Source: an uncultured Bacteroidales bacterium (GTDB taxonomy: Bacteria; Bacteroidota; Bacteroidia; Bacteroidales; Muribaculaceae). From it: DNA of 64,000 nucleotides. This document shows positions 7,465-14,322 of the stretch, piece by piece. Each line of letters opens with the position of its first letter. The stretch's first letter is position 1. Position numbers and translations under genes: made by a program. Below the pieces are notes generated by a model. That model saw nothing but the letters and a program-made list of their open reading frames with translations. It made no database searches and was not told the origin of the DNA. Location: the NCBI GenBank assembly GCA_902787185.1, contig CADAFP010000025.1:1-64000 (forward strand). The letters run 5' to 3'.

Positions 7465-7989
7465 CTAAAATACCATTTGCAGTAATGCGACGTCGCGATA
7501 GGTGCTGCCGCGTTTCACCCAGGACTGGATGACGCCCACACGGCGGTAACCGTAGTCCTCAAACATCTTGAGGCACACCGTGTTGTCGAGTGCGATAAAT
7601 ACATACAATTGACGCAGGCCCAAGTGTTCGCGGGCATATGCCGTGAGCAGTTCCAGGGCTTGGTGTCCCAGCCCCTTGCCGCGGTGCTCTGCGGCGATGA
7701 ACAGCCCTAATTCGGCGCGGTTGTTCAACGGGTCGAAATTGAGGAAGTCGATGGTGCCGACGGGCGTGCCGTCGCCGGCGAGCGAAATCATCAGGCGCAG
7801 CTGGCGCTGGGCAAAGATGTCGCCCGTATAATTCTCCAGATACTGCCACAAGGCGGCTCGTGAATAGGGCGCTACGGTGTCGCTCACTACCCACAAGGCA
7901 CTGTCGTTCTCCCAGTTGTAGAGGGTGTCGAGGTCGGTAGGCTCCAATGGCCTCAACTCGATGGTGTCATTCTTCATCAACTGGCCCAT
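7465..7989 (-). CDS. GNAT family N-acetyltransferase (RimJ/SpeG-like)
   Basis: 174 residues with the GNAT fold: ELRPLEPTDLDTLYNWEND at the N-terminus, the acetyl-CoA binding loop EHRGKGLGHQAL (about 104-115, R/Q-x-x-G-x-G/A pattern) and the late motif ALDNTVCLKMFEDYGYRRVG. The start may be at 7989 or at the second Met, 7977, which gives the more usual start MKNDTIELRPL. It sits 2 nt after the GT2 stop codon and 3 nt before the acyltransferase. The substrate is unknown; proteins, polyamines and amino sugars are all possible. Confidence 0.75.
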   Translation of the reverse strand: MGQLMKNDTIELRPLEPTDLDTLYNWENDSALWVVSDTVAPYSRAALWQYLENYTGDIFAQRQLRLMISLAGDGTPVGTIDFLNFDPLNNRAELGLFIAAEHRGKGLGHQALELLTAYAREHLGLRQLYVFIALDNTVCLKMFEDYGYRRVGVIQSWVKRGSTYRDVALLQMVF

Positions 7990-7991
7990 GG

Positions 7992-9113
7992 TTATGACAT
8001 TTTGGGTGAAATGATGATGCCGTGGCGGTCGGCGAAAATATGGAAAGCCAGACGGTCAATCCCGCCATGGGCCTTAATGTAGTCAATCAACTGGCCACAG
8101 GATATGTCCCTGTCGTCGATGAGTACATTGTAGTTGCCCTTGGGCGGAATACTGTCCTGGAATATTGGGATGCCCGCAACTTGAGCCACCTCGCTTGGGC
8201 GGTCACTGATGATAACCCAGGGCCACGATTCACTGGCTGGCTTGCGGCTGGTTGGCAAAATGCGCTTGATGAGACGTTTAGCCATCGCAAGTCCTGCCCT
8301 GACGATAACGCCCAATTTGACAATCGGGTAGAAGATGACGTTGAAACGCGGGAAATGCTTGCGGTAGAAGATAAGCATCGCGTCATAGAAAACCCGCACA
8401 TAGCGCATCGAGTCCTTGTGCGTGCTCTCGCCCTTGTAATGCACCATCGGCGTCGGCAGGAACCAGTTCTCATAACCGGCCTTGACAATGCGGTAACTCA
8501 GGTCAATGTCCTCGCCGTACATGAAGAAATCCTCGTCAAAACCGCCCAACTGCTGCAACACGGCGGTGCGGCACAGCATATAGGCGCCCGACAGGATGTC
8601 GATGCATTGTGGCTCCTCGTCACTCAGGTAGCGCAGGTGATACTTAGCGAACCACGGCGACCGGGGAAACAGTTTGGACAGGCCGAATATCTTGCAGAAC
8701 GATACCCACGGGGTGGGGAAGGCGCGTTTGCTCTCGGGCAGGAAAACGCCGTTGCCGTCCATCATCCTTGCGCCGATGGCGCCACACTTGGGGTGTGAGC
8801 GCATCCAGGCCATGCCCTCTTGCAGGCACCTTGCCGTGATGATGGTGTCGGGGTTGAGGATGAGCGTGTATTCACCTCGGGCTTGCATGATGGCCTGGTT
8901 GTTGGCTCGTGCAAAACCCACGTTTTCCTGGTTCTCAATATAGGTCACTTGTGGGTGGCGCTCTCTCGAGAAGGCAATGCTGTCGTCGCCTGACAGGTTA
9001 TCGACAACAACGACCTCACCGGTGATGCCCTGCATGGCTTGTTCCACCGAACGCAGGGTCTGCTCCAGCAGGTATTTGACGCGGTAATTGACGATGACAA
9101 CGGTCAGCTCCAT
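7992..9113 (-). CDS. Glycosyltransferase family 2 protein
   Basis: I place the start at 9113 (MELTVVIVNYRVKYLL), the normal beginning of the GT-A domain; an upstream in-frame ATG adds 18 unlikely residues. Features of GT2 include VVDNLSGDDS, NVGFARANNQAI, LILNPDTII (DxD-like), and GGFDEDFFMYGEDIDLSYRI with the ED pair before the last acceptor helix, typical of rhamnosyl/galactofuranosyl-type enzymes. The C-terminal third (about 270-373) is an extra region with two hydrophobic helices. It probably works on surface polysaccharide or O-antigen. Thirteen nt separate it from coaW. Confidence 0.82.
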   Translation of the reverse strand: MELTVVIVNYRVKYLLEQTLRSVEQAMQGITGEVVVVDNLSGDDSIAFSRERHPQVTYIENQENVGFARANNQAIMQARGEYTLILNPDTIITARCLQEGMAWMRSHPKCGAIGARMMDGNGVFLPESKRAFPTPWVSFCKIFGLSKLFPRSPWFAKYHLRYLSDEEPQCIDILSGAYMLCRTAVLQQLGGFDEDFFMYGEDIDLSYRIVKAGYENWFLPTPMVHYKGESTHKDSMRYVRVFYDAMLIFYRKHFPRFNVIFYPIVKLGVIVRAGLAMAKRLIKRILPTSRKPASESWPWVIISDRPSEVAQVAGIPIFQDSIPPKGNYNVLIDDRDISCGQLIDYIKAHGGIDRLAFHIFADRHGIIISPKMS

Positions 9114-9126
9114 ATCGCTTGTGGCA

Positions 9127-9963
9127 TTAGTGGTTTCTCTCAGGTTGGTAAGACAGTGCGGCCCCAATGGCTGTGCGGTAACGGGCGTGCTCGGGAATGT
9201 GGAATCGCACGCCGTACAGGCTTTCCATCATGGGGAAGATATATCCGCATTCAGGCAGTTGTGTCAGGTTGCCGATGAGCACAAAGTCCTTGATGCCTTC
9301 GCCCACCTGGGACAACACCGCACATGACCCGATGGTCTCGAGGACCATGCAGATGATGCCCTTGGCGATGTCGTTGGCAGTGGCGTTGCTGCTCACGGCC
9401 TTTCCGAACAATGAGGCGGTGGCATACATCGGTAAGCCTTCAATGTCAGCCTTGCTGATGTCCTTGATTTGAAGATTGATATGTGAAATGTCTCCAGTGG
9501 AGGCCATCTCGACGACCTCACTGACGTTGGTTGTCTTGAGCAGCAGGTGGGACAAACCCTGTAATGTGCCGCCGCCCATCGAGATGCCCCCGATGTGGTT
9601 GATGGCATCGCCGTCAACGCGCACAAGTGTCGTTCCGGTGCCCATTGAGACCACCACGAGCCGTTGCAGGCCGCTGTCGAACCGTGCCCCGACGCCGTCG
9701 GCCTGGAATTCGTCAACGTGTGTCGTGGGCAGGTTATAGATGGGCGTGTTCACTTCGCTCGCACCCACGCCGGTGAGCATCACGTGCTCGATGTCGTCAA
9801 GCGCGACACCGTTGTCATGGGTGTATTTGCCGAAGGCGCCAAACAGCGACGAGATGGGGTCACCGCCAGTAGTGCTGATGGGAGCCTTAATGTCGGTGCC
9901 GTTCTCGACGCCTACAATCTTGGTGGTACTCCCGCCCACGTCTATACCGATCACTAAACCCAT
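9127..9963 (-). CDS. coaW: Type II pantothenate kinase
   Basis: Phosphorylates pantothenate, the first step of coenzyme A synthesis, in the cytoplasm. The start at 9963 gives MGLVIGIDVGGSTTKIVGV, the ASKHA phosphate-1 loop. Also seen are VMLTGVGAS, the substrate-loop region EFQADGVGA, VSMGTGTTLVRV and GISMGGGTLQGLSHLL, all characteristic of type II (CoaW/PanK) enzymes rather than CoaA or CoaX. About 278 residues, a normal bacterial length. An in-frame upstream ATG at 9993 adds ten residues of no evident function. It lies between yqgE and the GT2 gene on the same strand. Confidence 0.85.
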   Translation of the reverse strand: MGLVIGIDVGGSTTKIVGVENGTDIKAPISTTGGDPISSLFGAFGKYTHDNGVALDDIEHVMLTGVGASEVNTPIYNLPTTHVDEFQADGVGARFDSGLQRLVVVSMGTGTTLVRVDGDAINHIGGISMGGGTLQGLSHLLLKTTNVSEVVEMASTGDISHINLQIKDISKADIEGLPMYATASLFGKAVSSNATANDIAKGIICMVLETIGSCAVLSQVGEGIKDFVLIGNLTQLPECGYIFPMMESLYGVRFHIPEHARYRTAIGAALSYQPERNH

Positions 9964-9999
9964 ATTATTCTCAGTTGTAATCTTCTTAATCAATAATCA

Positions 10000-10605
10000 C
10001 TAATTGTACATTGGGTCGTTGGGGAGATTGAGCCACAGGCGGTAACGGTCGCCAAACCGCGATACTGCTTCCCGCCAGCGGTCGTCATCGCCGTCGCCCA
10101 TGAGCAGTCCCTTGCCCCCGTCGTTCAGCACGGCCCAGTCATGCCGCTGCAATTCGCTGGCAATCTGGTCTTTCTCCCAACCGCTGTAACCCACGATGAA
10201 CTTAATGTGTCCCTCGACAGGCGCTCCCAACTCGACATACCGCTTGATGGCGTCAAAATCGCCTCCAAACCACACGCCGTCGCCCACCGCGATCGCCTCG
10301 GGGATGACGTCAGGACCCAAGGTGTGCATGTAAAACAGCATCTGTGTGCCCACGGGGCCTCCCAGGAACAGGGGAATCTCCTCGACAGTCTCGATATCGG
10401 GCATGATGTCGCGCAGGTTGTAGCCCATGTAGTGGTTCACCACAACCCCCATGGCGCCCTCGCCCTCATCGGGGTCGACGATGAGCACGAGTGACCGCTT
10501 GAAGAAGAAGTCCCCCACCGTAGGCTTGGCAACCAGCAGGGAACCGCGTTGCGGCTGCGGTTGCTCATCATTAAGATGATAGATGTCCTGATCCCAGTCG
10601 TTCAT
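10000..10605 (-). CDS. yqgE: YqgE/AlgH family protein
   Basis: 201 residues with the family hallmarks: PQRGSLLVAKPTVGDFFFKRSLVLIVD, then GAMGVVVNHYMGYNL, LFLGGPVGTQMLFYMHTL and VEGHIKFIVGYSGWEKDQIASEL. The family is widespread and its role is not settled (a link to alginate regulation was proposed). It is the first gene of the minus-strand run toward the acyltransferase. Its ATG lies only 4 nt from a strong -7 box, so the mRNA is probably leaderless. Confidence 0.85.
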   Translation of the reverse strand: MNDWDQDIYHLNDEQPQPQRGSLLVAKPTVGDFFFKRSLVLIVDPDEGEGAMGVVVNHYMGYNLRDIMPDIETVEEIPLFLGGPVGTQMLFYMHTLGPDVIPEAIAVGDGVWFGGDFDAIKRYVELGAPVEGHIKFIVGYSGWEKDQIASELQRHDWAVLNDGGKGLLMGDGDDDRWREAVSRFGDRYRLWLNLPNDPMYN

Positions 10606-10609
10606 GTCG

Positions 10610-10635
10610 CAAAAATAGTAAAAATTGCGTTACAA
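10610..10635 (-). promoter_or_regulatory. Promoter of yqgE with -7 box against the start codon
   Basis: Minus-strand TATTTTTG occupies 10610-10617 and a TTG (plus CAA 10633-10635) lies 15 nt upstream, somewhat close for the -33 box. The ATG begins at 10605. Transcription would begin essentially at the start codon. Confidence 0.5.
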
Positions 10636-10704
10636 CGTTCTATTTGCCCCAATAAATCTCGTGTTTTTACGTTTATATGATATAACTGGAAAATACCGAT
10701 AGCA

Positions 10705-11595
10705 ATGAAAGTGATGAAATTTGGCGGCACCTCGGTCGGTAGTATCGAGAGCCTGCGCAACCTCAAGGATATAGTTAACGCCGAGGACAAACCCGTCATC
10801 GTGGTGGTATCGGCAATGGGTGGCTTCACCAATCAACTGCTGGCGATGTGTGAGCAGGCGCAGCAGCGCGACATTTCCTGCCTCGATGGCCTCGAGCAGG
10901 CGCGCCAGCGCCACCATGACGCTATCGACGGTGTGGTTGTCGAGTCGATGCGTGCCGAGGTTCATGCGACCATCGACCGTTTCATCGACGAGAGCCTCAA
11001 GCCCTATTACCTGGCCCTCGCCACCAATCCCCACATGCCTGTGGACGAGATTGAGCGGGTGTGTGACGCCATCGTTGCCCACGGCGAGATATTGTCGTCG
11101 GCGATTGTGACGGGTATGTTTGAGGACGGCGTGCCCCACTTGTCACTCAACTTCATGCGCACGCAGCGCGACGGCGCGGGCCGTGTCCTCGACTGGGAGG
11201 AAACCGGGCGTCTCGTCAAGGAGGACTTTGCCGACTTGACCGAGGGAGTCCATGTCGCACAGGGTTTCATTTCACGAGACAAGTTGTCGGGCGACGTGAC
11301 CAACCTGGGTCGTGGCGGCAGCGACTATACCGCCGCTATCCTGGCCACGCTGCTGGATGCCGAAGCATTGGAAATATGGACCGATGTGGATGGCTTTATG
11401 ACTGCCGATCCCCGCACTCATCCTGATGCCACCGTCATCCCGCAGATGACTTATGCCCAAGCGCAGGAAATGTGCGATGCGGGTGCCAAAGTCATCTATC
11501 CGCCCACCATCGCCCCTGTGGCCATGAAGAATATTCCCGTATGGGTAAAGAACACGTTCAATCCCTCCGCTCCAGGAACAGTGATTGTCAACTAA
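10705..11595 (+). CDS. Aspartate kinase catalytic domain only (no ACT, no homoserine dehydrogenase)
   Basis: Phosphorylates L-aspartate, opening the lysine/threonine/methionine pathway. MKVMKFGGTSVGSIESL is the nucleotide/aspartate signature. EILSSAIVT, GRGGSDYTAAILA and the DVDGFMTADPR region are also intact, so the kinase domain looks functional. It stops at residue 296, just after NTFNPSAPGTVIV, where family members continue into ACT domains (about 440 residues) or, in many Bacteroidales ThrA proteins, a fused homoserine dehydrogenase (about 810). The stop codon abuts the ATG of thrC directly. Without ACT domains, feedback inhibition by threonine or lysine is not expected. Deletion of the 3' part plus homoserine kinase, or a native short form, are both possible. 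Confidence 0.85.
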   Translation: MKVMKFGGTSVGSIESLRNLKDIVNAEDKPVIVVVSAMGGFTNQLLAMCEQAQQRDISCLDGLEQARQRHHDAIDGVVVESMRAEVHATIDRFIDESLKPYYLALATNPHMPVDEIERVCDAIVAHGEILSSAIVTGMFEDGVPHLSLNFMRTQRDGAGRVLDWEETGRLVKEDFADLTEGVHVAQGFISRDKLSGDVTNLGRGGSDYTAAILATLLDAEALEIWTDVDGFMTADPRTHPDATVIPQMTYAQAQEMCDAGAKVIYPPTIAPVAMKNIPVWVKNTFNPSAPGTVIVN

Positions 11596-12921
11596 ATGTT
11601 CTACCACAGCATCAATAACCATCAGCATACCGCCTCGCTCGAGAAGGCTGTCACCACGGGACTTGCTCCCGATGGCGGCCTGTATATGCCCGATAGCTTG
11701 CCGCGCCTGCCCAAGGCATTCCTGCGCAACATGAGTGCCATGTCGCTGCAGGAATTGGCCTATGCCGTCGCTTCGTTTGCCCTCAAAGACGATGTGCCGG
11801 CCGACGTGCTGCACGACATTGTCTTTGATGCCTTCAACTTTGACATCCCGTTGGTCAAGACGGTGGGCGGCCATTACGTCCTGGAACTCTTTCATGGACC
11901 CACGATGGCCTTCAAGGATGTGGGCACGCGCTTCATGGCGAGACTGCTCAACTACTATCGCACGCGGCATCCCGAGTGGAGCACGCTCAACGTGCTGGTG
12001 CCCACCAGCGGTGACACGGGCAGTGCCGTGGCCAACAGTTTCTGGCGAATGCCGGGAGTCAATGTCTATGTGCTCTATCCCCGCGGGGCTGTCAACAAGA
12101 TACAGAAGTCACAGTTTGCAGCCTTGGGAGGCAACGTGATGGCCATCGAGGTCAACGGCTCGTTTGACGACTGCAAGCAGCTGGTCGAGGACGCGTTTAT
12201 GGACGCTGAACTCAACGAGGCGATGCGCCTCACCAGCGCCATGTCCATCAACTATGCGCGCATCGTCCCGCAGATGGTCTATTATTTCTGGGCTTACGCT
12301 CAGCTTGCCAGCAGGCATGAGGATAAAGGTAAACTGGTGTTTTACGTGCCCTGTTCCAATCTGGGTAACCTCACCAGCGGGTTGATGGCACAGGCGATGG
12401 GCTTGCCTGCCCGTCGTTTTGTCAGTGTCGAGAACCAGAACAATATCTTTTACAACTACGTCAAGACGGGTGTTTTCACACCCAAGCCCACCCAATACAG
12501 CATCGCTCCAGCCCTTGATGCCGGATGTCCCAACAATTTCGGGCGTATCGAGGCATTGCTTGGCAGCCACGAGAACATCTGCCGCCATATCCATGCCTAC
12601 AGTTACGATGACAACCAGATTATCGACACCATCCGTCAGACCTACCATGACGAGGGTTATCTGCTTGACCCGCACACCGCTGTGGCCTATCGGGCACTTG
12701 GAGAGGATTTGCAGCCTGGCGAGACGGGCATCGTCCTTGCCACTGCTCATCCCGCCAAATTGAAAACGCTCATGGAGCGCATCATCGACGAGTCCCTGAT
12801 TCTCCCCGCCCAGTTAGCGCGTTTTGCCAGCAGCGATCTCCACGTCATCAAGATGCCCAACGGCTTCACCGCATTCAAGCGTCTTCTGCTTGAAAACGCT
12901 CCACACATGGCCGTTGTCTAG
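11596..12921 (+). CDS. thrC: Threonine synthase
   Basis: Converts O-phosphohomoserine to threonine with pyridoxal phosphate. Residues 1-80 form the usual N-terminal domain (TTGLAPDGGLYMPDSLP). The PLP lysine is K107 in ELFHGPTMAFKDVG, and PTSGDTGSAVANSF provides the phosphate-binding loop. 441 residues is the normal length of the bacterial class. The ATG follows the aspartate kinase stop codon with no gap, showing translational coupling. Homoserine kinase and homoserine dehydrogenase, needed between the two enzymes, are not in the window. Confidence 0.93.
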   Translation: MFYHSINNHQHTASLEKAVTTGLAPDGGLYMPDSLPRLPKAFLRNMSAMSLQELAYAVASFALKDDVPADVLHDIVFDAFNFDIPLVKTVGGHYVLELFHGPTMAFKDVGTRFMARLLNYYRTRHPEWSTLNVLVPTSGDTGSAVANSFWRMPGVNVYVLYPRGAVNKIQKSQFAALGGNVMAIEVNGSFDDCKQLVEDAFMDAELNEAMRLTSAMSINYARIVPQMVYYFWAYAQLASRHEDKGKLVFYVPCSNLGNLTSGLMAQAMGLPARRFVSVENQNNIFYNYVKTGVFTPKPTQYSIAPALDAGCPNNFGRIEALLGSHENICRHIHAYSYDDNQIIDTIRQTYHDEGYLLDPHTAVAYRALGEDLQPGETGIVLATAHPAKLKTLMERIIDESLILPAQLARFASSDLHVIKMPNGFTAFKRLLLENAPHMAVV

Positions 12922-12978
12922 TAACACTGTCTGGCCGTTGTCCAGTTTATTGTAGTATGGTAATGATTGTCCAGTAAC

Positions 12979-13157
12979 AGAGTGTTGCAAAACTCATGTC
13001 TCTTATACAATGATCGCGCTACGCGCGAGAAATCAAAAATAATTATTAATAACAGCACAATAAAAATTTATTATTTTTGATTAAAGTGCATTTTTTTTGA
13101 TTTCTCGGTCGTTAGGCCGATTAAAACTGAGTCGAGTGGAGTTTAGCAACACCCTCT
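12979..13157. repeat. REPIN-like palindromic element, copy 2
   Basis: Outer arms AGAGTGTTGCAAAACTC (12979-12995) and GAGTTTAGCAACACCCTCT (13139-13157) enclose inner ends carrying hairpins CGCGC-TAC-GCGCG (13015-13027) and TCGGTC-GTTA-GGCCGA (13105-13120). As in copy 1, the hairpins are followed inward by GAGAAATCAAA or its complement and by an AT-rich centre. Total length is 179 bp against 180 for copy 1. It fills the convergent gap between thrC and the DMT transporter. Confidence 0.75.
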
Positions 13158-13166
13158 CCCCATCAA

Positions 13167-14093
13167 TTACAGTAGGAAGAACAGTGAGACGCCGATGACC
13201 GAGATAAAAGCTCCCAGGATGCTCTTGGCGGTGATGGGCTGCTTGAAAAGCCACCAGGCCGGCAGGATGATGATAATGGGAGTCAACGCCATGAGGGTGC
13301 TGGCGATGCCAGCGGCAGTGTATTGCACGGCAAGAAGGGATGCCCCCACGCCGACAAATGGCCCGAAGATGGTGGTCGCCACCGCGGCAATCATGCCCTT
13401 ACGGTCATGCAATCCCTTGCGCAGCGGCGCGAATCCTTCACGCAACGCCATCAGCAGGGCGAAGCCGAGGATGCCCGCAATACAGCGGAAGAAATTGGCG
13501 TGGAAGGGCAGCAGCCATGCAGGGACATCGGTCGTGAGCGTTGCCTCATAGTGGTCCATGCCGATTTTACTCAGAACAAGTCCAACACCTTGACACACAG
13601 CAGCTCCGATGGCAAAAAGCACACCCGCCAGCGGCAATTTCAATGATAACTTGTGGCCGTCGCCGCGCCCTAATACACTGATAGCGATACCGGCCAGCGT
13701 GACGAGCATGGCAAGCATAGCCTGCGGACGGATTTGCTGGCCCAACGTGAACCAGGCGGTGATGGCGGCGGCGATAGGGGCCAGCGTCATAAACAACTGG
13801 CCGAATTTGGAACCGATGATGATATAGCACTGGAACAGGCAGAAGTCCCCGATGACATAGCCCACCAGGCCCGAGAGCATCATCCACAAGTAGGCCTCGG
13901 TGCCAGCAGCAGCGGGTAGGGGAGTGCCGCCCATCACCCAGAACAGGATGCCCGAGAAGATGAGTGTGATGGCCATACGCGTCAAGTTGAGCGTCAGGTT
14001 GCCCATGCGCTTGCTCCCGAACTCACTGAGCAACGCTGTCGCCGTCCACGAGAACGCCACTCCTATTGAAATCAGTTCACCAATGTATTGCAT
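13167..14093 (-). CDS. EamA/DMT superfamily transporter
   Basis: 308 residues with ten predicted membrane segments in two repeated EamA halves (about 5-145 and 155-308). The second half ends with AGIASTLMALTPIIIILPAWWLFKQPI and SILGAFISVIGVSLFFLL, the classic EamA tail. Members export or import small metabolites such as amino acids or nucleotide sugars; the substrate is not predictable. The start at 14093 begins MQYIGELISIGVAFSWT. A -7 box sits 4 nt upstream of the ATG, so this mRNA too may be leaderless. Confidence 0.85.
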   Translation of the reverse strand: MQYIGELISIGVAFSWTATALLSEFGSKRMGNLTLNLTRMAITLIFSGILFWVMGGTPLPAAAGTEAYLWMMLSGLVGYVIGDFCLFQCYIIIGSKFGQLFMTLAPIAAAITAWFTLGQQIRPQAMLAMLVTLAGIAISVLGRGDGHKLSLKLPLAGVLFAIGAAVCQGVGLVLSKIGMDHYEATLTTDVPAWLLPFHANFFRCIAGILGFALLMALREGFAPLRKGLHDRKGMIAAVATTIFGPFVGVGASLLAVQYTAAGIASTLMALTPIIIILPAWWLFKQPITAKSILGAFISVIGVSLFFLL

Positions 14094-14097
14094 GGCC

Positions 14098-14106
14098 GCA
14101 AAGGTA
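14098..14106 (-). promoter_or_regulatory. -7 box immediately upstream of the DMT transporter start
   Basis: Minus-strand TACCTTTGC matches TAnnTTTG; four nt (GGCC) separate it from the ATG at 14093. A good -33 TTTG is not seen. Confidence 0.5.
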
Positions 14107-14149
14107 CAATAAATTAATGAATAAAGAACGGTTACTTCGTGAAGCCGAT

Positions 14150-14228
14150 GATTTAAAAACTGGCAAATAAAAACCGATAACTGACAATTAAAAACTAAGA
14201 ACTGAAAACCGACAAGTGAAAACTTTTT
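14150..14228. repeat. A-tract direct repeats upstream of PBP1A
   Basis: Irregular repeats of AACTGA/AAAACC/AACTGACAA type, with A-tracts of 4-5 nt spaced about 10-12 nt apart, lie just upstream of the -7 box at 14231. Phased A-tracts can bend DNA; slippage-derived low-complexity sequence is the alternative. Confidence 0.4.
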
Positions 14229-14230
14229 AC

Positions 14231-14239
14231 TATATTTGC
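14231..14239 (+). promoter_or_regulatory. -7 box of the PBP1A gene
   Basis: TATATTTGC matches TAnnTTTG and lies about 84 nt upstream of the ATG. No good -33 TTTG is visible. Confidence 0.5.
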
Positions 14240-14322
14240 AGATTGATAGCTATTGATTTTCCTGTTGAAGTCGTTCAATGGGTTGATTGATAATTGATTA
14301 TTGTAAATAAACTAAACAAGAT

